A stretch of 64,000 bases of DNA from an uncultured Eubacteriales bacterium. GTDB lineage: Bacteria > Bacillota > Clostridia > Christensenellales > Borkfalkiaceae. The notes under the pieces were generated by a model. It worked only from the letters and a program-made list of their open reading frames with translations, made no database searches and was not told the DNA's origin. The position numbers and the translations under genes are program-made. The DNA lies in NCBI GenBank assembly GCA_900540805.1, contig UQHL01000012.1:25280-89279 (forward strand), given 5' to 3'. Positions 50,593 to 62,500 of this stretch are shown one piece after another (the first letter of the stretch is position 1; every line of letters starts with the position of its first letter).

Positions 50593-53500
50593 TTATTTTT
50601 TATCCTCAGAGTCGGAATATTCACTATTTTCATCGTTTCCGGCGTGCAGGTCTTCCGCCGTACCCTGCTCTTTTTGCTCCTCCGTTTCTTGAATTTCGTG
50701 TTTCCTTTTACCCCGCTTAAAAAACGATTTCATGTACGCGAAGGCTTTTTCTGCCAATCCTGTAACCTTATCGATTCTCGGGGCAAAAGGGCTGTCAATT
50801 CCCTTATCGCGCAGAATACAGTCGATCACCCCTATGCCCAAAACAAGCACGGAGATCAGTAAAAGCACGAAGAAGGTTACGCCAGCCGCCCACCCGCCGC
50901 CGTGCACCGACGCGAGCAAAGCCATAGACAGCAGGGAAACGGAATACGTTTTGACGTCCGATTTACCCTTTTTCCCTTTTATCTTACGCCAAACAAAGTA
51001 TCCGATTTCCGCGAGCATCAGGACGGCGAGTATCAAGTCGGTTACAAGCCAGCCGACATGCAGAGGCTCTTTCTCCCGTTCGGCAAGCGCCTGCCCGATG
51101 ACCCGCTGTGCGTCCTCCACCGCCGCCGTATAGCCCGTGATTTCGCCGACGGAACCGCCGATTGCCGCAAACGAGTCGGCCTTTTCCTTTACCGTCTGCA
51201 ACAGGGACTGCAATTCCTCTACGGCCGCGCCCGCCTCGACGGCCCGCTTCAGCTCGGAGGCGGCTTTATCCGCTTCCGCTTTGATTGCGCCCAGCTTTTC
51301 CGCTCGGGCGGTCAACGAGGAAATCGCGTCCGTCTGCGCGGAGCTGAACAACGCTTTAATTTTCTCGTCCAAAGCCGAATACTCAGCCGACAAGCTTTCG
51401 ACTGCCGTCACGTTCTCCCAGACAAGCGCCGCGGGATCGGCAGACAACAAAGCGTCATACTTTTCGACAAAATCGTTATACGCCTGCCTTATCGCTTCCT
51501 GCTGCTGTTGCTCGATTTCCTCTTTCCGCTCGGAGAGCGCGGCGATTTTATCCGTCTGTTTCGTCGTAAACTGCGCCAAATCGTCCGAGGAAAGGGCCGC
51601 GTAGTCCTCCGCCATCCGGATAAGCTCATCCAGCCGTTCAGGCCCTATTCCGCCGGCGTCTGCCTCCAGCAGCTCGCCATACGTTTCGATAAACGCGGTA
51701 AATCCTGAAATCGAGTAAATCTCGTACTCGCCGTTGACAAACGTAATAATATAGTTATCGTCGTTATCCGTGCCGATGATTTCGTACTTTCCTGCGACAT
51801 GGATATCGGCGGACGTAGAAAGCGCATACAAAAGCGTGTCGCCGTTAAATACAGTTCCTTCGGTTACATGCGCCGTCAGCTCTTTCAAAGCGGCGCCTTC
51901 TTTTTCGCGGAAACCGTCGATCGTAACGGTGACGGCCGCAGGAGATACGGTGAGATCGCCGTCCTCAAACGTAATTGCGTAATTATTCGCGGTAAGTCCC
52001 GAAAGCTTGATGGCATATTCGCCGCAATTGCCGTATTGCTCATAAGTAAACGTATAAACGAGCGCACCGCTCAAAACGCTTTCGTCTTCATTGTTTACAA
52101 AGCCCGCGTAAATTGCGCCGTTGCCCACCGGCGCCTGCCCGTAAACAATCCCGTGCGCGGCGGCTGTGATCGTGAGCGCCGCCTTTTTGATATGATAGGT
52201 CTTTGTACGGGCGTCGGGGAGCAGATACCCTTCCGTCTCTTGGGCAAACGCCGCCGTAAACACAACGCCGTCTGCCGAATAATTTTTCAGTTCCCCGCCG
52301 CTGACGAGAAGCATGACCTTATTGCCGTCCGCGTCGAGATAGTATGCGGTTATCTCTCCCAAGCGATCGGTTCCGTCGTAAGTGAAGTCATCGGTTGCCC
52401 AAATAATTTCGACCTCGCGCGGCCCCTGTTTGATATTTGCCGTAAACGTTGTTTTTTTACCGCCGTAGGTTACCGTATATTCGTGTTCGCCCGCAACAAG
52501 CTCGGTTTCTTCGATTTCATATCCGCTCACCGTCTTTGTCGTTCCGTTGGTGTAGGCAACCACAACCGACAGGTATGCACGCAGCTCCGCAACCGAACCG
52601 TTGCTGTCGAGCAGAGCATTCGCCGCGTACATGGAGGAAAGGCTTTCGATTTCAACGGCCGCAACGGATACGGTAACGGTTTTCGACTGCCCTCCGTAAC
52701 GGATTTCGACAGTGCATTCCCCAGCCGACAGGGCGCCGTATAATTGATAATCGGTAATTTCGACAACCGAGGAGCTTCCCGCATACCTGGCGGTAACCGT
52801 CAGATAATCGCGCAAGGAATCGATATCGTCGCTTTCGAAAACAGTCGCGCCGTCCAAATTCCAAACCGTTTCCAGCGTTTCCAGCTCGACCTTTGCAATC
52901 GTCACTTCGTACAGCGTCCTGAAGCTTCCGCACACGAGATAGAACTGGTTGACCACGTCGCGTTCGGTGCTGGTGACCCAGCCCGATTGTCCGGGCAGGA
53001 ATTCCAGCGTGAACTCGCCTTGGCTATACCAAAGGCTGTCATACCTGCCGTCGGAATAGTCGAGCCGCGCTTCGCGGATCTTTTTTCCCAACTCGTCGAG
53101 CGTCATGGATGCGTTGCCCGTAAGCGGTTTCCCGCTATAAGGGGTGATGCTTACGGTGCGGTAAAAACCGATCTCGATCGCACCGTGCACGGGCGAGTAA
53201 GCCGTAAGGTCGTCGGGGGTGAACGTCCAGTAGTAATACTTTTTACCCTCCGTTACCGTCTGCCCCTCGTCCCAGGCAAGCGTGCCGGACGGCTGGTATT
53301 TACTGACAGTACCAAACCATTTGATTTCGGGGAGCGTAAAACTATCATACACAGGGGTTTTGCACACGACGCTCCCGAGATAAGGCGTGGCGCCGCGCAC
53401 CAGCAAGGCGAGCGTGGCAAGGTTATCTTTCTGTTCGCCCGACACGGTCATAGACGTCGTTCCCTTCGCAAATTCCGCGCCCTCGTGCCGGTTTTCTATG

Positions 53501-56500
53501 ACGAGGCCGCCGATATCCGCGCCGAACGCATTGACCATTACGGTCAGCGGGTTGATATATTTAGGGAAATCCTCGGTTTCCGCTGAAATCCCTATCTTGC
53601 CCGTAACCGCGCCGCGCGGATATATGCGGGTGCCGTAAATACCCGTGACGCTGCCGTTTGACTTCGAGACATACAGCTTTACGGCAAAATCGGACGGTTT
53701 ATCCCCCGCAAAGTTATCCCGGATTTCGATATGATTTTCGAGAATGACCTCGTAGCTGCCTTCTTCTTCCGCGCCCATAACGCCGCCGCCGAATACGGTC
53801 GCGGTATTGCCGGAAATCTCGACGTTGTCGAATACCGCATCGCCGATGAGATAAATACCGCCGCCCTCCCGCGCGGTATTGCCCGAAATTTTTGCATTGT
53901 ATAGATTGAGTTCCGCCCCCTGCGCGTTATCGCCCGCCGGGCTGTAATCCCTGACCAGATAAGTTTTCCAGCCATTCCAATAAATGGCGCCGCCCTGACG
54001 GTCGGCTGCGTTCCCCGACCACTCGCCGGAAATACGGAACACGGAATCCTTACTTGCAGACACGTTAGGGGAATATCGTTCCATATCATCGTTTGCGTCC
54101 GACATGAAACCCAATCCGCCGCCGAACGCCGACGAATTGCCTATAACGCGCGCGTTTTCACCGATACGGATGCTGCCGAGATCGATGCCGAAGCGCGGAG
54201 TGAACGTCGTGATTCCTATTCCGCCGCCCGCTCTCGCCGCGCGGTTGTTCCGGATTGTGCCGCCCGTCATCGTAAAGTCGATCAGATAATAATCGTAATA
54301 GCTGTTCCGGCCGTTGATCAGCGCGATACCGCCGCCGACGTTTGTCGTGTCGCCGCCGGTGATGACGCCGCCCGCAGGATAGGCCGTGCCGTATTCCGGG
54401 TGCGTTGCCGAGGGATTGCCGTCCCGTATCGTAAAAGCGAACCGCGACATGGGGACATAGGGATCCACCAGTTCCGTCTCTTCCGCCCTGAGAATGACGA
54501 CGCTGCCCTCTGCCGTTGCTTCCGTCAGGCCTCTGTCAAGGATATGTCCGTTGAGATCGAGCACGAGGCTCTTATCCTTTGTGGACTTTACCCAGAATAT
54601 CAGCGCCTTTTTGAGACTGAACTGTCCGCCGGGCACAAAGTCGGCGTGGAGCGTCATCGTTACCGTTTTGTCCGTATTTTTCACGAGTGCGTTGACCTGC
54701 GCCACGGCCTGCTCCATGTCGTCGTAATAATACTGCGTTCCGTCCCCGCCCGTTACCGTAACCGCGCCGTACAGCACGCCCTCGATTTCGATTTCGATTT
54801 CGCGCGTAACGCCGCCGACGGTGATGAAAATCACATTGCGGCCGGTTACAAGTCCGCCGTCGGCAAATTGCACGGTAAAGTCTGCTATCGCTTCGCCGCC
54901 GTTATAGGCCGTGCCGTCGTTGTTGACCGCCGTAACGGTAAGCATTTCCTTTAGCTCTTTTTCCGTCGTGGAAACAAACGCCTGCTCGCCGAAGTTGACC
55001 TTGGCGGAGATGGCTTCCACCTTCACGGGCACGATTTTGACGGGCAGCATATACGTTCCGCGATCGCCGTAGAGGTCGCTTTTATAAGTAAATATCAGCT
55101 GCGTTTTATCCGGGCCGAACGCAAGGCCGAAATAGTTTGCTCCGCAGACTTTTTCATATCCGTCCGCAAACACGAGCTTTACGGTGAATTTGTTTTTGAA
55201 AGTTGTCGATGTAACGTCGGTGGATTCGTACACCGTGCAGTCGCCCTTCTTTTCCACCGACAGATAAGACGCCGGAACAGGGATAATCGTATATTCGCCC
55301 CACAGTCCTTTATATCCATCTACCTTGCCTTTACTTTCGGTACTGATTTGATATGACGGCTTCAGAAGATACCGATAGGTATATTTTCCGTCCGCCGAGC
55401 TTACCAACTCCCCCCACGCGACTGCGCCGGGCGTACTGCCGTCGGAAAGGGTAATCGCGGGGAGACCGTCCGCAGGCGTCCACCCCTCATATACCGCCGC
55501 CACGTCAACGTCGAGCGCCGCGTCGAGAATGTTGAATTTGAAACGATAACCCTCGTTTTCGCTATGCGTATTGTTGCCGTCGTCGGCATAGATCAGCTCG
55601 AAATGCTTATTTCCCGTCGGATCGTCCTCGCGGCAGGAAATGCCGGACGTATCGACACGGACGCCCGAAGCGGAATAGCCTACATATTGATAGAAGTAAT
55701 CCACGTAATATGAGCTACCGGCCAACGCCTGATACGGCAGGGGATTATTCCGATACAGCTCGAACGTACCGGTAAAGTCGCCGGTAAAGACGATATATCC
55801 GTAAGGACATCCCGCGTAGTAATCGCTTTCCCCGTAGGAGGTGAGATACAGGCCGCCATCGATAACGGGACAGCCCGCCATATACAGCATAGCTTCGGGC
55901 GCTCTCAGCGCGTACGCCGAACCGGACTCGCTGTTTTTGACGATCCGCCCGCCGTACAGATAAATTTTGCTGAGTTCCTTTTCCGTCGGAAGCGGAGTAG
56001 TCGTAGTCCAGCTGACAATATTGACCGTCGAGGTAGCGTCCTCGTTGCCGTCGATGATTTCGCCGCCGTTCATCGTAAACTTCACGCCCTGCGCGCCATA
56101 TACGGCGCCGGTTCCGGAGCATTTATGCACGATGTTTTCAAACGTAAATTTCTTGGAGAAAAGATTATCGGCAATACGGCCCCCGTTCATCGTGAACGTG
56201 ACGTATTCGCCCAGAGCGACGCCGGCGCCGTAAACGTACTGCGTATTATCGTCGTACGCATAATAAAAGCTGTTGCCCGTAATCGCGCCGCCGTTTAAGA
56301 TAAACGTGCCGCTTACCACCGCAATTCCCGCGCCGTAATACGTCGTCTTATTGCCCCACACGGAACCGCCGTTCATCGTAAACACATAATCATCGGTATA
56401 ATTTACATTGATACCGCCGCCGCCCGTTTTTATGGTAGCCCTTCCGTCATCCGTGCTGAAATAGCTGAAACCGCCCGTGATGACGCCGCCCGCAGGGTAT

Positions 56501-59500
56501 GCCTTGCTGTCATAGGCGTGCGCCGCCGACGGGTTGGAATCGGCAAGCGTAAAGCTGCCTTTCGTCACCGAAAACACACGGCCGTCTTGGCCGCTTGAGC
56601 TCGATGTCAGGCCGCGGTCTATGATATGCCCGTTGAGGTCGAGCACCAGCTCGTTGTAATTGTGCGCGACGACAAAACCCGCGTCGATGACGCAGCCGTC
56701 CTTTCCCGCGATAAAGTCGCGGTTTAAGGTAATCGTAACGATACTTTCCGCATCGAGGGCATTCGCCGCCCCGATTGCCGCGGCAAGCGTATCGTAGCCG
56801 CAGGCCTCCCCTCGGCCGGCCTGCACAAATACGGCGGCTTCTTCCACGTACAGGACGAGCTCCTTTTCCGCGCCGTAGTACGAGAATACGAGCGTGTTTT
56901 CGCCCTCGGCGAACCCCGACTGCGCTGCGTCCTTAAAGCGCACGGCAAAGCCCTCATATACCTTTCGCACCGTCGTTTCGCCGTTGTTGACGTAATACAA
57001 CACGGCATGCTCGCGCACGAAATCGAGCGAGTTGTGCAGATATACGCCCGCGCCGATCCCGACGTCCCGAATGACAAACGGCACGTCGGTAGGAACGGCA
57101 ATATAAACGGAGGAAGAAAGCTCCTTGCCGTTGTATGTATATTTTGCGTAAATGGTATTTACGTCGGCGGTATAGAGCGTATTTTCGTCAATAGCGGCGG
57201 AACCGTACCAGAATGTTACGCCGTCGGCGAGCGGCCGCGTCGTGCCGTTGTCCAGCGCAAGATATACTTCGATATATTGCAGCGCGTCCTGTACCTTGTC
57301 CCCTACTTTCGGCTGATAGCCCGAAAAAGCGCCCTTAACGTTCAATTTGCCCTCGGGCAATACGACGTTGACGTCAAACGTATCGGAGAAAGTCTCGTCG
57401 CCATATGCATACCGCACAACAATCGTCGCCGCGCCGACCTCCGACACGTCGCCCTCAAGCGTGTAATCGCCGATCGGGCTGCCGTTGTTATAGTAACTTC
57501 CGTCGTTGTTCAGCACATAGACGATAAGCTGCTTTTTCAATGCGTTTATATCGCCGCCTTGCGCGATGGTGAGTCCGTCGGGCGCCGTTACTGCTATCGA
57601 CGCGGGCGCGACCGCCGTCACCGAAAAGCTGACTTCGACGGGTGCGCATAAGTCCGAACCGCTCACTGAAAGCGTCACCGTGCCTGGCTGCGCTATATCG
57701 CCGCCGGTCACCGTGTAATCCAGCGAGGACAGCGTGCGGCGCTGCGTCTCGCCGCTGTTAAAGGTAACGTCAAACGTGTAACCGAGCTTTCTCACCGCCG
57801 CCGCCAATGACTCATAGGGATAAATAACTACCGTTTGGGCGGTATCGACCGGCGTTATGCCCGTTATGGCATACGGAGTCGAGTAGAGGGTGAATCGGCA
57901 GTGTCTGAACATATACGACAGATCCACCGCGTTGTCTTTACCGGCCGAAAGCAGCTCATTGCCGTTGACGAGGGTAAATTTCGCTTCTGCCCGCACGCCG
58001 TCCTTATACTCCGCTTTCTCCGCCGTATTGATTTTCATTCCGTCCTTATAGGTTACAAATACGGTGATGCAATCGTTGTCCCAGAGCATATCCATCGCTT
58101 TGTTCAGAGATTCGTAGCCGTATATCGTATAGTCAGAAAGCTTTACCCATACGGATTCAACATCTGACCCGTCCTCGAAAACGAGGCCGCTCAGTCGCGC
58201 TTCCAGCCCTTGCCAGCTGACGAGTGCCGAACTTTCCCCGTAATAAAAGTACTGCGTTCTGAAGCCCGAAGCCGCAGGGGTTCTCCCGGACCGTAACACA
58301 TAATCGCTTATCTCCCTGCTCTTGCCGTCGCTATACAGCGCCGTGACGGTGACCGCCTTTGCAATACTCTCTTTCAGCTGTTCGGGAGTCATCGTCGTAT
58401 AGATCTCAGGCAGACGGTTGTAATCGCAAGCAACGGAAATGCTTACGGGCGCGGCAATCGTCAGCAGCGCCTTAAAGGTGCCCCGCACTTCCATATTTCC
58501 CAGGCGAACGGTTAAAGTGCCGTCCGCTTGGGGCGCGCCCTCAAATGCGATCAAAGCGGAAACGTCCTCGCTCGTGCCGTCGTTATAGTAGGCGGTCGCC
58601 TTGACCTTGTCTTTCAGCAGTGCGTTCAGTTCCTCTTCCGTCGCCGTATCAAATATCGTGACGGCGTCCGCAAGCGCCGCTTCGATGCGCGCGACGCTCA
58701 CCGCGGGGATCTGCACCGTGGTTTCGTATGCCGAGCCGATCACCCCGCCCGATTCGTCGCGGAAGCGCACGCGGAGCGTGTTGAAGCCCTCCGCAAGATT
58801 TGTTGCGCCATCGACGAAAAAGAGGTTGTAAATCCCTTGATCGGTATCGACCGTACCGCCGCGCGAGCCGTCACTGAGCACATAGTACAACGTAAGATAG
58901 GGCTTGATTTGTTCTAAAGTAAAATCGGTACGCACCCGACTTCTGCCGGCCTCGCTGAAAACGGCCTCGATCGTATCTTTTTTGATGCTGTTTACGTACA
59001 AACTGATGGTGTCTTTATATTCGCCGTAAACAATATCCACGTCCAGCATACCCGGCTGAACCCCCGACGTACCTGTTTTTGCAATTAAAGTGTAATTATG
59101 CAGGCGCACGCGCGAGCCGTCGTTGTAGTTGAGCCACACTTTCAAACCGTCGCCGAACACCTCGGGATAGCTTGCCACGGGCGTGGTCGGATAGACCGCC
59201 GTACCGCCCTGCTCAAATTCCACTTCGATGCCCGTAGCAACCACCTGCGCTGCGTTTACCGTCACCGTAGCCGTATAGAGCTTGCCGTACAGCGACGCGG
59301 AAACGGTAAAAGCGTTGCTTCCCGCCTGCAATGAGGGCGGCAGGCTCACCGTGTATCGATCCGCCGTCAGCGTTTCGGTTTTTCCGCTCGCCCACGTCAA
59401 CGTCACCGAAAGGTACGTTAAAAGACTTTCGGGCGAAGTGCTGGTAAACAGCTTCGGCAATTCCCCCACCGCCGCCGCAATTTTTTCGACGGCAATCGGT

Positions 59501-62500
59501 GTTATCCACACCGATTTCGTGTTTGAAGAATATTTGTCCCTGTCGGTCGGCATAAACACCGCATGGTAAAGGGTCGCCTTTTCGGGCGCGGCGCCGTCGG
59601 GCGCAAGCCAGTACAGCGTGCCCGAAACGGGATTTCCATTTTCGTCATACGCCTTTACGAGCGTAATTTCGGGGAAGGCCGCGCCCGGATAAAATTCGGA
59701 TACCGTATAGTCGAAATAGACGTACATGCGCGGTGCGGCAAGATATACTTCGCCGTCGATCGTCACCGTTTCGCCGTCTCTGTACGCGCGGATATTCGTT
59801 TCGCTGACCTGCCCGCCCTCGTCGCAGCGCGTAAGCAGGAGCTTCTCGCCCGAGCCTTCGGCCGGCACGACGGTATTTACGCGAATCTGACCGCTGAATT
59901 TACCGACAACGATTAAAAGTCTGCCCGGATCCATATATAAGCTTCCGATGACGATATTGCTGGGGCTGTCGCCGCCGAGCGAATAATCGCCCAGCACCAC
60001 TGCGCCGCCGTCCCAGTTGTATTCCTTGCCCGCGACGCCGCCGTTGCCCGAAATCGTGCCGCCGACGAGAAACGCGTTGGAGAGGTAATGCTTGACGCCC
60101 ATACCGGCCTTGTTGACGCCCATACCGTTGCCGGTAATTTCGCCGCCGTACATTTTGAATTTAGCGTGTCCGATATAAACGCCGCCCGCCGTATTATTCG
60201 CTATGGTGCCGCCGTACATCAAAAATTGAACCTTGTCGTTCTGCCGGTTGCCCGCATAGACGCCGACAGCGCCTTCGTTAGCCGAAACCGACGCGCCGTC
60301 GTACATATTCAGGCCGCCCGCCCATACAAACGCCCCGCCGCCGCTGTCGGAAGCGGTGTTGCCGTCCAGGCTGCCTTTCAGCATAAATATACGGCCTTCG
60401 GCGTCGAAATATACGCCGCCGCCTCTTTCCGCAGTATTGTTTACGATTGCGCCGAGTACGTCAAGGCTGCCGCCATTTACATAGACGCCGCCTCCGTACC
60501 ATTTACCCTTCGTGCCGTTTGCGGAAATCGTACCGTATGCTCCGACGACGGCCTGGGCGCCGTCCGTCACCTTGATCGCCGCACCGTCGATAGCGAACCC
60601 CTCTACCGGCGCACCGTTGTGCTCATATTTGTCCGCCGTGCCGTTGCCGAATATCGTGCCGTTTGCAAGCCGGAAAAAACCGTTTGCCGTCGCATGCACA
60701 ACCGAATTGTATCGCATACCTGTAATGACGCCGCCTGCGGGCAGCTTCGTATCGGTATGCGCCGCCGATGCGTTGCTGTCCGTGACGGTGAGCGACGCTC
60801 CGGTGCCCGTAACCGTGACAAAGGGCGACTGTTTCGGCTCGTACCACCTGACGGCGCCGCCGGGATTTTTTATCGGGTCGTACGTCACCTGCAACTGATC
60901 GAGATCCAGTACGTGCCCGTTCAGGTCAATCGTCAGCTTTGCGTATGCGGGCACGGTTATGGGGTTTTTCGGATAAACGTCCCGATATAATTTAATCGTA
61001 CGGTCTTGGTTCGTCTCAACCGCCGCCATGGCGGCCGCGTCGAAATCGTCGTACGCCGTAAACGTGCCGTTCGAATTGTCCCATACCTCTACGGGTCTCG
61101 ATTCGGCGGCAATCACAGTGGAGCCAATATATTCCGTCCCGCTTATTTCGCCCGTATATTCGGCAAGCACCGTGTTATTGCCGACGCAGAATTGCGGTCC
61201 GTGCGTCCGGAGCAAGCCGTCCTCTTCAAGCTCGCCGAACTTCAACGTGTATTTGCCCTTGTCTAAAACGACGGTGTGTCCGTCAGTATAGACCAGACTG
61301 ACGGTGAAATTATCTTCGGCGTCGGCCAGATATACGCCCGCGGAAGGCGCGCCGCCGTTGTATGTAACCTTCAATTCCCTTACAGCGCGGCAGGTAAGCT
61401 CCATCGTGCCCTTACGCACGCCGTACAGCTTTTCCGACCGATACATTGTCGGCGTAAACGTATAAGAATACGCATGCGTGCCGACGCGATAGGCCGTATC
61501 GTCCCAGACAATCGTACCCGCAACCGCTTCGCCCGTGTATTCGTCCGTCATAACGGCCGAGAGAGCCGGAAAGTCGTCCGGCTGTTCGGAATAATACACC
61601 CCTTTATCGGAAGTGACCTCCAGCTCCGCTTTGCGGTACAGCACGTATCGGCTGCCATCCAGCCAGCCCTCGTAACGCGTTTTATCGTACGTATAATCGG
61701 CAGGCAAATCGTATCGGGTCTCCGAGGAATCTCCCGATTGTTCGTGGTGCGCATCTACAAGGCGTACAGTGCCGTTCATTTTTCCGCCGTCAAGAAGCTC
61801 GTACAAGACGTATTTCGGAGCCTCGTACTTCCCGTTTTCGCGTTCCGCCAGCTGACGGTAGTCGTACAGTCCCACCGTGCCGGTAAATTCCCCGCGGATA
61901 TAGAAGGTCGGTTCAAACGCTTCCGCCTGTTCGCTCTCCGCATAAAACCGCGTACTGATATCGGGCTGCATGGCGGCACGCTTCGCCTCGCCCGGCTGGC
62001 GGGACGCATAGCCGCCCGACGACGAATATATCTCCAGCGCCTTGCGCGGCGCAGGCAGACTCTCATCCGATTCCCGGGGATAAGGTTGGGCATAATCGGG
62101 ATAATCGGCGGCCTCATAGTCGCCCCATTGATACTTGCTCGCGCTGTAATAATTACCGTAAATATAGGCGTCGCCCGACAGTATGGTTTTTACGCGCACG
62201 GCGTCCACCGCCGTCCACTCGTCGCTGTACATATAGTCGCGGGTTATTGTTATATAGCCTACGGTCGTCTTATCCCAGCAATAGATACCGTTGCCCGTTA
62301 TGCGCCCGCCGTTCATGAAAAAGGACGCGCCGGGCTTGAAATCGGCCGTCAGATTATGTCCCGTCACGATATTATGAAAATAGTTGCCGGTGATTTCGCC
62401 GCCGTTCATCGTAAACGTCGCGGGAACGCGCACAATTTCGCCGTCTTTGATATATGTACCTTTGACGGCGATCAGCACCGTTGGATTCATATCCCCGCCA